A stretch of 64,000 nt of DNA from Chlorops oryzae. Lineage: Eukaryota; Arthropoda; Insecta; Diptera; Chloropidae. The notes below the pieces were generated by a model that worked only from the letters and a program-made list of their open reading frames with translations, did no database searches and was not told the origin of the DNA. This document shows, in pieces, positions 11,026 through 22,102 of this stretch. How positions within the stretch are numbered: the stretch's first letter is position 1; every line of letters starts with the position of its first letter. The stretch is taken from assembly GCA_020466095.1 (NCBI GenBank), contig CM035806.1, forward strand, positions 15,427,224 through 15,491,223, read 5' to 3'. Made by a program: the position numbers and the translations under genes.

Positions 11026-11097
11026 TCCCATATTGTCTAGTGGTTAGGATATCCGGCTCTCACCCGGAAGGCCCGGGTTCGATTCCCGGTATGGGAA
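11026..11097 (+). tRNA. tRNA-Glu-CTC: tRNA-Glu, anticodon CTC (copy 2)
   Basis: The 72-base body is identical to the gene at 9143-9214, with the same cloverleaf, B box and discriminator A, and the same CAAG just upstream. A T-run directly after the gene (from 11100) is the Pol III terminator. It is divergently arranged with the TTC isoacceptor. Confidence 0.98.
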
Positions 11098-11109
11098 AAT
11101 TTTTTTTTA

Positions 11110-12583
11110 ATGAAATTTTTAAAAATGATTTTTAATTATTTAAATTTATTATTGTTAATTTTTTTTATTCGTTTATTTTAGTTTTTTATATATTTAATTA
11201 TAGTTTTTATTTATTTATTACTTGATTAATTCAAGTAGCTTTTCTAAGGTGTATTTTCACAAAATTTAATCAAGTCAAATATCTCCTTTACCTGCATTAG
11301 TTAAAGAATTCAAATATCTAGAATCTAGCCGTTAAGACTTCTAACCCTTAAAATATATGAAAAAATTTTTGTGGTTTTTCATCCCTAAAGCTAAATGAAA
11401 TTTCGTGTTCTGTGTTTGCATAATGGTCCCGAGAGAGATATTTCCGAAATAAGAACATGCAATTGAAAAACCTCAAATTACTGCGCCATTCATAAACGTG
11501 TACACAAAATTAAGGAACTTGAGAGTGAGTTGACGCCGCGCCGTTCTTTTTTTTTTTCGTTTTTCCTCTCGGAAAATAAATACATATTAAGAGTGTTCAT
11601 TATGTTATACCTTTACACGGTTTTTTGTATGAATAATTCGAAAAATGTCTTATACTCCAAGGTGGCACCCTTAAACGTATCATTTTATTTTCCGAAAAAC
11701 AAAGAAGCTCTACTCCTCGCATAGAACTAACTTACCAGATCACTGTAAAAACAAAAACAAAAAAAAAAAATCTTAAAGCTTTGTTGCATTTAACTTTTGG
11801 ACCTATTGCGTTTCTGTAGTAGAAATAACTGACTCCTTTTTTTGTGGCCCTTCCTGACGGTTAAGTATTTCCCAAACATATCCATTACAACCTCAAATAT
11901 TTTCCGCAAGTACACGTTACTTACTACGTCCTTAAAGAAGGCAGAGCATTAAGAAACGAAAACGAAAACGAAAAGCAAGAAAAGAAGAGCAGAGATGGGA
12001 AGAACATTTAAGAAATAAGTGAAAAAAATTAAGAGACGACGAAAGTCGTTTGGGAATACCTGCCAAGTCTACGATATACGAGATAGCTTATCATGCTTAC
12101 GAGAGGCGGATTGTTGCATGTTTTCTTCCATTGCCATGGCAGCATATCCCTGAAAAATGCCTTCAAGAAATGACTTGATGCGTTCATTTGTGTATGGAGT
12201 GTAGTTGAAATATAAAAGAAAAACAAATTTCCCTTCACTAATTTAGGAAAACTCCTTTCATACTCGCCGTACAGGGTTTATATATGTATGTATATGTATA
12301 TATTGTATATTTTTTTTTTTTTGGTGGTGGGATGAGTGCAAATAAGCAGTAAAGAAAATTTAAGCTACGCAAGACATGACTATCAAACAGGTAACTTTGG
12401 GATTTCTGAAGTAAAAAGAAGAAAGTTGCATTTCGGGTGTTTCCTTTCTTAGCTTCTATAGCATGGGGGTAAAGGTAGGCCAGCAGCAGCAGCAGCAGCA
12501 CCTGAAGGGTGTGCCTTGTTGTATTACTTTGTCTGCTGCATGTCTAACGAAGAGACCAGACGAAATATTTTTTCCCCTCTTTT
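11110..12583. other. non-coding stretch, minor repeats
   Basis: No gene supported. A (CAG)n run of about six units lies at 12481-12500, a GAAAAC/GAAACG run near 11955-11985, and a TATATGTATGTATATG run near 12270-12310. Short frames overlap T-rich runs. Confidence 0.55.
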
Positions 12584-13101
12584 TATACCCAGCTTAAGCA
12601 GGGTATATTAGTTTTGTGCGGATTTTGTAACAGCTTGAATTAAGCTCCGCAGATATAGACAAATATATATGTATATTCTTGATCAGGATCGAAAACTGAA
12701 TCGATTAAGACATGCCCGTCCGTCCGTCAAAATTTGGAACACAAGTATTTCGGGACCCGAGAACGATCCTAAGTAAAAATGGCTATATCCCCCGACTGCC
12801 GCGCCCACAAGTCGAGATTTTTTGTAGTTCGAAACATAGCGTCCCCTCAGAAAACGACTTTCGTATGTCGCATGTATTTCTTATGGGACATCCGACAGTC
12901 GTTTTCTGAGGGGACGATAGGATGACCAAGACGAATGACAGGTGTAGGAGAAAAAAATATGTATGTGGTCCGGCCACAAACATGTATTTTGTGTAACTTC
13001 CGTACGGAAAGGCAAAATATAGTGCTCCAATATTTGCGGTAATTTGGGTACCTATGTATATGAAAGGTCGGGCTTGACCGACTTTAGCTTTCTTACTTGT
13101 T
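12584..13101 (+). mobile_element. DINE-1/HINE-like family B copy 1
   Basis: A second family with the same architecture as family A but different sequence. It starts TATACCCAGCTTAAGCAGGG (12584), then ATATATATGTATATTCTTGA and GATCAGGATCG near 12665-12692, then a short GTCC run near 12716-12727. It ends with the hairpin region GGTCGGGCTTGACCGAC (from about 13067) followed by TTTAGCTTTCTTACTTGTTT. The TATATTCTTGATCAGGATC block and the CTTGTTTTT end are the features that most recall Drosophila INE-1. A 77-bp hairpin has inserted at 12840-12916. Confidence 0.72.
12840..12916. mobile_element. 77-bp hairpin mini-element with ATAG flanks
   Basis: Perfect 20-bp inverted arms: CGTCCCCTCAGAAAACGACT at 12840-12859 and its complement at 12897-12916, separated by 37 bases. 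Directly flanked by ATAG at 12836-12839 and 12917-12920, which could be a 4-bp target duplication. It sits inside the family B copy, so it is a later insertion. If transcribed it would fold as a stem-loop. It matches no superfamily I recognise. Confidence 0.65.
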
Positions 13102-14566
13102 TTTATTTTTTTTTTTATTTATTTCATACGTCTTCTTCTGTCCGTCTATTACACTCTCGTAACAAGGTGGAGTAGATCATTAAGGAAAACATTTCGTGTT
13201 TTCTTCATTTTTTTTTTCCTCTCGCTACTTGCTCCTTTTTATGCTTAAGGTGCTTGTTTTCTTTTTTCTTATTGAATTAAAAGAAATAAAACCTGTTGCA
13301 ACCCCTACTAAATCAACTGAAAGGACTCTGAAGAGGACTCAGTTCATTTAATCGAAATTTTTCATTACATTCTTATTAAATATTTATAAAGTGGAAAATG
13401 TGAAAAAAACGAAAAGGAAAGAAAAGAAAAGAAAACATTGCCATGCTCCACTATGAGCCATGAAAAACATTTGGGTCATTTGTTAGGAAATTCTTACCAT
13501 ATTAAAAAAAAAAAAAGAGTAGCTTACAAAGAATCCCTTTTTATATTTTCTTTTTTTTTTTTTTTTTTTGTTCTTTGTTGTTTTTGTTGCTACCCTTCTA
13601 CTAAAGAAAAACAACATTTACACAGTTTTTTTCAATTATGTTTCTTTCCGGAAAACAAAACCAAAAAAAAAAAAAAAAAATTAAACACAACTTACAAGCA
13701 TTGCCCAAAGCGTTTAAACTCTCTTTTGGTCACAGCTTCAATCTAAGCGAGCTTTTGTGTCATGTTTTTTTTTTTTGTTTGGATTTTTTTCGTGTGTACC
13801 TCGTGTGGGGCACGTACGCTCGACAACTGGACAACTGGAGGATTGTACGAACAATTGGACAACAATTCATGTTTTGCTTGCCGTCAGGTCCTCCATCGGC
13901 TCTTCGCGATTGTCCATTTCCTATGGAATTGTGTGCGCGCTTTCACTTGAAATCCCGTCCGTCCTATTATTCCGCCCGAAACTATCAAATTCCGCTCATT
14001 GTCAGTGGTTTTTAGAACATTCGGTTGCAAGTATAATTGTCCGCGTGCTACAATTCTCTCATATCAATGACCGTTTTGGTATGCGCTCAGCGTTGTTCCT
14101 TTCATTTCTGCTCTGCAGTTCGAGTCCTTTGGCACACAGAACACACAAAAGTGGCTAGCAGTAAAGTGCGTACAACAAAGAAATTCGACCTATTATCGCT
14201 CCATTGTCCAAGTGGGGTCTCATATTACGCACTAAAATGCTAACATATGTTGACAGCGAGCAAAGTGCTTCATAGAATAAATAAAAAAATTTCTACATAC
14301 ATATATGTATGTATATGCATGTGTGTGCAATACACACAGCGGTACAAAATTATCGAATGAAGTTAAAGAAAACCTCAGAAGCATTTGCCCATATTAACCC
14401 TTTTACGAAAAATGTTATTGAAGCGCAAAAAAAAAAAAACAAAGAATATTGGTCGCTTAGCAAGACGAACTAGAAAATCAGAAACATTTCACCTCAAATT
14501 CCTTTTCGAAGGACATGAGGGACATGATAATGAAAAAGTCATCCGTAAAACTTTTCTTTTGAAGTA
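13102..14566. other. non-coding stretch, low-complexity runs
   Basis: Long poly(T) and poly(A) runs near 13550-13570 and 13663-13680. A short repeated GACAACTGGA/CAATTGGACAA word lies at 13820-13870. Several frames of 100-135 codons in 13438-14158 overlap these runs and each other, and none has recognisable protein character. Confidence 0.5.
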
Positions 14567-15578
14567 CAGTGAACTCTCGAAAACTCGAACACCCACAAAC
14601 TCGAACCCCCGCAAACTCGAACATTTTTTTTTTCACCATTGACTATTCTAAAACTCGAACAAAGTTTGAAGGCTCTAAAACTCGAACAAAATTTTCTTCT
14701 TGTTTAATGTATTAAAACACAAATCAAAATACGTTTGTTGACATGTGATCATCCCTGTGTACACACGCTCATGTATTTGCCTGTCTTTCTCTTATTTTGT
14801 TTTGGTTGGGCAAGATCCACCGTTAGTTTCGCAAAATTTTTGTGAATCTTTCCACGTTGTTTACGTAGAGCAGTGCGAAACCATTCATGATATGAAATAG
14901 CCCAGCAGGACAAGTCACGGTGAAACAATCTATGATTTCAGCATGACATTAGAGCCGCAACTCTTCCTGACTTTACACCAACTTTCTAATGAAAATTACA
15001 CATAAGCGGCCGTCATAAAAGAACATGTCACGAGTTGGTCATTGAAATTGGAGTAGATATGTATTTTAACTTGAAATGAAAGTAAACAACATCCTGTCTC
15101 GATAACAATGCCATTGGCATTGCGATGAATAACAGCTTCTCCCGATGACAATATCATTACAATTGAGAAATAATCATTTTTCTTCTTGATCTCCACGGTG
15201 AAAAAAATTAATGAATTTGTTGAATGCTGCAATCGCTGCGCGAAAAGGCTGTTTTAAATGCAGTAGCAATTAAGAAGCGACAATCGAAAATAACTTCTTT
15301 TTTTACATAAGCATGTACTTTTCAACAAAAAAATTAAAATAGTTTGAAAAAAGTCTTCGTTTTTGATTAATTTTAAATTGGAAATGGACTGTAGAAATCT
15401 TGAGAAGTTAAAAAGTTTAAGTATATTAAAATTTTCTATCAATATGCGAGTAAAGACTGAATTTAAGATAAAAAAAACGCATAAACAAATAAAAAATATA
15501 TGGCGTTCCAAAACTCGAACAATTCGTTAACTTGAACAGTGCCGGTTTTATTCAGTTCGAGTTTTCGAGAGTTCACTG
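14567..15578. mobile_element. pogo/Tigger-like element (AACTCGAAC family), non-autonomous
   Basis: The 24-bp TIR, beginning CAGTGAACTCTCGAAAACTC at 14567, is matched perfectly at the right end (15555-15578). TA flanks both ends (14565-14566, 15579-15580). The inner TIR motif AACTCGAAC repeats at least five times in the first 120 bases and recurs near 15510-15540. Length is 1012 bp. No frame of transposase size exists, so this is an internally deleted derivative. It has the same layout as the elements at 4897 and 27501: CAGT start, TA target, and the TIR's inner motif repeated inward. Confidence 0.88.
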
Positions 15579-15928
15579 TACATATGTATGTATATACATA
15601 CTTACCCAGCGGGAAATGTCCCGCGGACATCCCCGATGATGTCCTAGTGACTTCGGAGCCGGAATGCATGCTATTTCCGGTGACACTTTGAATGACATTT
15701 ACACAGGAGCTTACAGGGACTTCAGCGGTGACATTAACACCGGAAGATTAGAAAATGTCACTGGTCATGCTAGGGGATGCGATGGCGAAAAAAGCATTTG
15801 AGAGCAGCACATTGCTCTTTTCTCTCTAAATGTCAATTTATAGAAACCAGTTTGATTAACTCTCTTCTTTGACCTCTCTTTGAATGTTTGGAAAATGTTT
15901 AAAAATCTATTTTTAACAATTTTTGTTC

Positions 15929-15999
15929 GCCTCTGCCAGGGATCGAACCCGCGATCTTCGGATTCTGAGTCGAGCACTCATCACCTACGCCACTTCATG
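15929..15999 (-). other. tRNA-like / SINE-head-like module inside a TIR element
   Basis: On the minus strand this reads a good A-box-like TGGCGTAGGTGATGAG and a B box GGGTTCGATCCC at tRNA spacing, with GACTCAGAATCCGAAGATC between them. The acceptor stem does not pair, so it is not a functional tRNA gene by inspection. It could still recruit TFIIIC. It is either a tRNA pseudogene captured by the element or a SINE head. Confidence 0.5.
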
Positions 16000-16008
16000 C
16001 TTACGCTG

Positions 16009-16387
16009 AACTGACGCTAAAACCTTATTTAAATTTCAGTAGCCAATGAGAGTCAAGCACATGAACAGCATCCCTCCAAGATGACATGTCCTCCAAGATG
16101 TCACACATGACAATGTCACCTCTTATATGTCATCGATGACATCACTGATGACATTGTCATGCAGGAGATAATTTCCCGCTGGGGTACATCACGGGGTGAT
16201 ATCACGTTAACGTTCAACTGACGCTAAAACCTTATTCAAATTTCAGTAGCCAATGAGAGTCAAGCACATGAACAGCATCCCTCCACGATGACATGTCCTC
16301 CAAGATGTCACACATGACAATGTCACCTATATGTCATCGATGACATCACTGATGACATTGTCATGCAGGAGATAATTTCCCGCTGGG
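16009..16387. repeat. recent tandem duplication of the element 3' part
   Basis: 16009-16183 (175 bases) and 16216-16387 (172 bases) are direct repeats starting AACTGACGCTAAAACCTTAT and both ending in the terminal sequence CCCGCTGGG. I see two substitutions and one 3-base indel, so the duplication is young. A 32-base spacer with palindromic GTGATATCAC lies between. Either right end could have served as the active terminus. Confidence 0.92.
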
Positions 16388-16389
16388 TA

Positions 16390-18637
16390 GGTATGTACAT
16401 GGGTACTAATGCCAAAAAACATGTGAATATTTTTTGAACGAACCACCACTCACTTAACCCATATTAAACCCTCAAAGACAGCGGACGGATATTTTTTTGT
16501 GCTCGGCTTGAAATGGGAATATGAGTTTTTTTCTTTTTGAGATAATTTTTTTCTTCAAAGAACTCGAAAATATAGATCGATTCAGGTCGTACTTTCAGTT
16601 ATGTATGACTGACAAACATAAAGCTAACCGTGGCATGACTTAATCGGGTCTCCTTGTGATGATATTCGCATCGTTTCTGTTCACGTTTCATATATGATCA
16701 TTCTCCTGTGTATCTGGACATTAAACTCGGATGAACAACCTATTTGCTTTTTACACATTAAACGAGATTGAATGCACATAAGAGAAGAAATCCGTTTTGC
16801 CCACAGAAATTTGCCACAAGCTTACGTGTCGAGGAAAATTTTCTCATTTATATTATAAATACCATTTTCACGTTGTTTGCTTGTGGCCTAAGAAATTATC
16901 GCTAATGGGAAAAGAAAAAGCAAAAAAATAAATAAAAAATAAACAATAAGAATAACAACAAGAAAGGATAATGGTAGTAAAGTAAAACTGTTAGGGTAAA
17001 AAGTCAACAAGCCAAGGAAAACTTTGAAATTTCAATAGAAATTTTTCCAAGAAAATGATAGCGAAAAATGCCACACACGAATCCAAGGAAAAAACAAAAA
17101 ACCCGTCCAGTCTTGTCCGATTTTACTAGTCTGAGAGACACTCCCCAAATTATTATTGAAGAATGGAACGACTTGGGTTTAATGATAGACTGGCATGCGA
17201 TTTTCTTACTTTTCCCACTAAAGAGAATGAAAATATTAATATACGATATATAAAAGTATATGTCTGCTAATACTGCTTAACTCGCAAAGTGACGTTTAAC
17301 GATACACCAAAGTAATGAAGAGAACGGGGAGAAAAAACGAGGTTAGAAGAAAGCCACAAAACAGAAAAATTAAAGAACTGAACGAAAGTCAATTACACAC
17401 ATGCTCATCACATCGCCATGGGACCTTCACTGCCCCTTTTTTTTGTATGTATGTATGTAGTTTCTCTTTAAATGCATTTCGTGCAAGGGTTTTCCGGTTT
17501 TCCTTTTTTGTTTTTTAACTCCTTTTCTTTGGTTTCTGTTCCCTCATTGCAACGATTCCAGTAATTGTATTAATTAGAAATCCATAGGTCAATATATTTT
17601 GGGCCAGCTTGTAGAGGAAAACATTTCGAAAGAGTGAGTAAAAAATATTCCGATGAATGAGTTGTTAATGGACGTCTGCCTTTTCAATTAATTAAATCAG
17701 TAAAGCTGTTCATCCAAAAAAAAAAAAAAAAGGATAACTTTTAAGTGAAATTAGTCTAATTTCATTACATCGCAGGAATAATAAATAGCGGGTTTTCCTT
17801 AGACACTTAGAAAACTCGTTCAAGTAGACTTAGAGCGTGAATGAAGTTTTGCATGAAAAATATTCGATTTTCCCACTTTTTCGATCCTTTTCACGTTTAA
17901 GGGAAGACCCCCTAATAAGTATGTTCGACGTAGAACTTTTACCATGAAATGTGGGGTACTTCGAATTTTCTAACGTTTTAAAAAATTCAAATAGGTACCT
18001 ACTTCTAAGAGGAGAAAATACACCACAGATTGTTCTTTTATTGTCGATCTGTTCGGCTGCATAGTATAGTGATAGAAAAAAGAATTCTTCAAACTGATAT
18101 TAAAAATAGACGTGGCTGGTCGCATCATTCCTTCTACGAGTACCTCAAAATCTGATTGGATTGCATGTCAATACGCTTGATGGTGTGTCACTATTATCAA
18201 CAGGTGCTTTCCTCATAACAAAATGGGCCAGAGATGGGCTTCAGAATATCTTCCTATGCTTCAGTACCTCTGAGTTCTTTGATATATACTGTCGTTCAAG
18301 GACCGGCAGAATTGAAATTTTTAATGAAGGCAAGCATGTCCGCCCTCGGTACTCGATTGCCAATAAAGGGGGTTATCTCTTCTTTCTTAAAGGAAACTTT
18401 AAGTTTCTCTTCTAAGAAGATTTCAAAATCAAATCAAATAGATTTTTGGCCTAATTTCAAGATATTCAGGGGATATATCGGCTACAAACTAGCAACAGTG
18501 CCTTAGATATTTCCCATTTAGCAGAATGGCTCGAAAAAAAAGAGATCACAATAAGTTGAAATCGAACTCTTTTTGAAAATTTCGGTTCGGGGATTTAATT
18601 GAAAGCACTTAGTGGTTGACTAAGCAGGCCGCCAAAT
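16390..18637. other. non-coding stretch, nothing recognised
   Basis: A/T-rich DNA with no gene or structured repeat that I can support. Frames of 60-90 codons near 17068-17518 and 18161-18506 lack recognisable protein features. Confidence 0.5.
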
Positions 18638-18638
18638 T

Positions 18639-18669
<31 letters not shown>

Positions 18670-18683
18670 GTTTTTTTATTTGT

Positions 18684-18730
<47 letters not shown>

Positions 18731-18732
18731 TT
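18638..18732 (+). repeat. (TTTA)n microsatellite
   Basis: About 95 bases of TTTA units with rare G interruptions. It lies just outside the left end of the long-TIR element and gives a spurious YLFIYLFI frame. Confidence 0.95.
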
Positions 18733-18760
18733 CAATCAACACACAAGAGATATATATATA

Positions 18761-20506
18761 TATATATCGATAGCTTCGGATAGAAAGGGCGTAACTCATT
18801 TTTTTCTTAAAACGAGATTTTTGCATTTTCTGATGGTCGACTCTCAAATACACCCCCTCCAAAAAAATTGACGACCTTTGATTGAAAATACCGAAGTTAT
18901 AGTTACTTTTAAAAAAGCCCTAACTCATAGCGAACAATTTTGCGAAAGAAAAAAGCCCTAACTCACAAAAAGACGTTCAACTACGCCAGTGATGGCGAGA
19001 CCTATAAATTAACATTCATAACTGTGCATGTGCATTAGGGTGATGACTTTTTTTGAAACTCTTTTCCTGTATCATAGTACGATGAACTTTTATTAAAGAC
19101 TTCATAAAATACTAATTTTAAGGTTATTTTGTAAAAAAATGTCACGCATCAAGTCATTTGAAAAATTTAATTTTTGATTTTTTTTCCCAAATTTTTGATG
19201 TTACTGTAAGCAGAGTAGCTCCTAGAGGGGTCAAATGTAGGACCAACTACCATTATTTTTTTATTCCCAACAATTTTACCAAAAATACCTTCCCCCTATC
19301 TCCACTCCTTAAGGGGGCTCCAATACAAAAGTAATTTTTTTATGAATTCTCCCCCACTGTCCTAACTAGCCCCAGAGTGCCCCTAGAGGAGTCAAATGTT
19401 TGACCGACCCCCATTAACTTTGTCTCATTAACATTTTTTCCCAACATACTGACCTCCTATCTCCCCTCCTTAGGGGGTCACCCATACAAAATTACCTTAA
19501 TTTTATTACAATTTCAGACAAAATGCCTGTCACTACAGTCAAACCCCTCCTAGGGGGCTGATATATATGACCGACCCCCATTATTTTTTTACCCCAAGTA
19601 TTTTCTTTAAACATACCTACCCTCTATCTCCCCTCCTTAGGGGGTCCCAATACAAAAATAGGCTTAAATTAAAGAAAAATGCCTCACGAACTTCAATCTA
19701 TAATATAGATGCCGTAGGAACAAGAACGAGCATGTTCAGTATGTATATTCGAAAAATTTACACAAGTACCTTTTAAACGAGCCTAATATGAAGAATATTG
19801 GATTCGTTTTTGGTATGTTTTAATAATATGTTATAATTATTATTTTTTTTTAAACTGAATTTTGGGTTCCATCCCCTAACTGGCCAAATAATGACCCTAG
19901 TAGAAAAAACATAAATTTTCTACTCAAATGCATCAAACCTCAATCTATGACGAGTTTTTTGAGACTATAACCATTAAAATCGGTTAGTGGTTTCTATTCA
20001 TAAAATTAATTCAAAACAAATATTTTTTGAACACATTATTCACTGTTTTCACGTTCCTTTCTTAAGTCTTTGCATGTCTCTCTTGGTCTGTATGCATGCA
20101 AAGACTCAAGACACGAACGTGAAAACAGTGAATAATGTGTTCAAAAAATATTTGTTTTGAATTAATTTTATCAATAGAAACCACTAACCGATATTATTGG
20201 TTATAGTATAGTGCTGGATCGCATCTTATAATTTTAATTATATTTTAAACTTTGCGTACAAAGACCTAACTCACGTGTTTTGAACGAAAATTGATATGAA
20301 AAAGCCCTAACTCAGAAAACTGCTCGAAACACAGAAAAAATAAAAATTCAAGCCTAAAACAAATTTCGTGCGTAGTATTTAATTGACTTTGCGTTTAAAC
20401 TTTTTTTAAATATCTAACCTTTGCGATTTTATGAAGTTTTTTCCTTCTCCTGTAAAGTAGCAAAATAATGAGTTACGCCCTTTCTATCCGAAGCTATCGA
20501 TATATA
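18761..20506. mobile_element. long-TIR element of about 1.75 kb, non-autonomous
   Basis: The first 40 bases (18761-18800; core TCGATAGCTTCGGATAGAAA) are matched exactly in inverted orientation at 20467-20506, and weaker similarity continues inward. The phrase CCCTAACTCA/GTAACTCAT recurs through the interior. The middle (about 19200-19660) has three diverged tandem units of about 150 bases carrying CCTAGAGGGGTCAAATG, GACCGACCCCCATTA and CTATCTCCCCTCCTTAGGGG. A large palindrome lies at 19964-20207. No transposase frame exists. Ends abut TA repeats, so the target site cannot be defined. A reverse-oriented fragment of the family lies at 37399-37735. Confidence 0.82.
19964..20207. repeat. large palindrome, 113-bp arms with 18-base loop
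   Basis: The left arm 19964-20076 pairs with the right arm 20095-20207. I count about six mismatches, only four of them in the inner 96 bp, with an 18-base spacer. The centre is bounded by GCATG/CATGC. Transcribed on either strand it would make a long near-perfect hairpin RNA, the kind of substrate that gives endo-siRNAs in flies. It lies inside the long-TIR element, so it may be an inverted duplication of element DNA or a nested foldback element. Confidence 0.93.
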
Positions 20507-21240
20507 GTATAGGTATAACTCAAGCTAACTTCATTCAGGTTTGGAGGGTCAAAAAACGTGCTACGCTCCCTTGAATTTAATGTCTCTTTAACACAATCCC
20601 ATCAATTCCAAGCACTTGAGTTGTCTAGACTAGTGACTGGAAAAAAAAAAAAAATTTGAAATACATTCTCGCGGAATTATGTCAATAAGTCATTCAGACT
20701 AACGATATCAATTACGGTTTCGAACCGTGGGCGTTCGCTTGGACGAAAAAAAAAAAAAAACCTGTGAAACAAGCCTATGACACGCGAGCGCCCATATCGT
20801 AAAATTCCTAATTTACCTACAAAAGCTGTTGTCGGCTTAAAAGCGTTTTGCATGCGATGGCGAAAATGTGTCGATAAAGAAAAGACCTTAAGGCGGCAAT
20901 TCATCTAATTTTTATTCGCGAAATAATCGGAGCACAAACAACACAGAAAAAAAGAAGAAGAAAAAAAAACTCTGTCGAAAGTAAAATTTTAAGTCAGAGT
21001 TCACATGCGTTCAGATTTTCGCTAATAATTCCGAAGTTACTTCAATTTTAATGCGCTAACAAAAAAAAATTGCTCTTCTTACCTGTTAAAATAAATGGGT
21101 GTGTCCGTTCACTCGCCCAATTCATTTTGAGCCATCCGCCCACATCGTGTATATTGAGCAGGGAGTTAGCATAGACCCAGAATAAAAAAAAAACCAAAAA
21201 ACAAAAAATCACACTAAAATCTCACAAGGAAAACAAACAA
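20507..21240. other. non-coding stretch, nothing recognised
   Basis: A/T-rich sequence with poly(A) runs. No supported gene or repeat. Confidence 0.55.
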
Positions 21241-22102
21241 AAGAAGTAAGGGTGTTATAGTCAGGCGAGACCAATACCCGACGTAGACACCCATGTTTAA
21301 ATAATTTTTAAACCGCGCCCAAAAAACGGGACCATAACGAAAGACCATTCTTGAGATTTTTACGGCCACAAGGGGCATTATATACCGACTTTTTTTTTAA
21401 ATATCTTTATGAAAACCGCCCGCCTGTCACGCCCACTTTTACAAAATTTTTGGAATTCTAATCGTAGGCTAAAAATATACTCTCAAATTCTAAGTTTCAT
21501 TGAAATTTCATTTCGAAAAAGTCAGATTTTGGAGCAGTTTTGGGGACAGACCCTAGTACTGGAGGTACGCTTAATAATGGAACGATTAAGAAAATTTTCG
21601 GACAGGATGTTTATGACTACCAAGAAAGTATACCTGCCAACTTTCGTTCTAGTTCCATTTGAATTTCGGGTGCAGGAGACAATTTTCGAAAAACGCCCAC
21701 TTTAAAAATTTTTTGGAAATCATATTATATTATTTGCCTTTGAATATGATCAAATTTCATCAAAATATCTTCAAAAATTCCGGTTTTAGGGCAGGTTTTG
21801 TGATTTTCATAACAGACCCTAGTACTGGAGGTACCCCTAAAAATGGTCCGATCGGTCCATTCTCGAAGCTGTTCTTTATCATGTCCCCTTGAGCATGTAT
21901 ATCAAATTTCGTGAAGATAGCTCACATTCTTCAATAAGAAAACTGCATACAGACAGACAGACAGGCAGACGGACGGACAGACGGACATGTCTAAATCGAA
22001 TCTCCTGGTGACGCTGATCAATTCTATATATATTTTGGTTCTGGGTGTTACACACAACCACACAAACGCAATATACCCTCGACACAGAGTGTGTCGGATA
22101 TA
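21241..22102 (-). mobile_element. DINE-1/HINE-like family A copy 3, with internal duplication
   Basis: Minus-strand copy. The plus strand starts AAGTAAGGGTGTTATAGTCA (the complement of the 3' end) and finishes near GTGTCGGATATA at 22102. It is about 270 bp longer than the copy at 775 because the block around CAGACCCTAGTACTGGAGGT is present twice (about 21545 and 21816). The same duplication is in the copy at 33510, so it defines a subfamily. The terminal hairpin is damaged here (GTCAGGCGAGACCAATAC). Confidence 0.75.

Larger units (their letters stand above)
15605..16387. mobile_element. TIR element with TA flanks, internal tRNA-like module and tandem 3' duplication (CCCAGCGGG family)
   Basis: CCCAGCGGGAAAT (15605-15617) is matched by ATTTCCCGCTGGG at 16375-16387. 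TA flanks both outer ends (15603-15604, 16388-16389). A second copy of the right terminus lies at 16171-16183. The interior is rich in TGACAT/ATGTCA words, giving many small palindromes. A minus-strand tRNA-like module lies at 15929-15999. The ends resemble the CCCTGTAGGAAG element at 57183 (CCCNGNNGGAA) and both carry tRNA-like modules, so they may be related. The superfamily is not recognised. Confidence 0.75.

Noticed and set aside
9616..11391. Possible hAT element bounded by CAGGGATGAAAAA and TTTTTCATCCCTA
   Set aside because: The inverted match is only about 12 bases and the 8-bp flanks do not agree (GTCTATAC against AAGCTAAA).
13438..14158. Cluster of overlapping frames of 100-135 codons
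   Set aside because: They overlap each other in different frames and depend on poly(A)/poly(T) runs.
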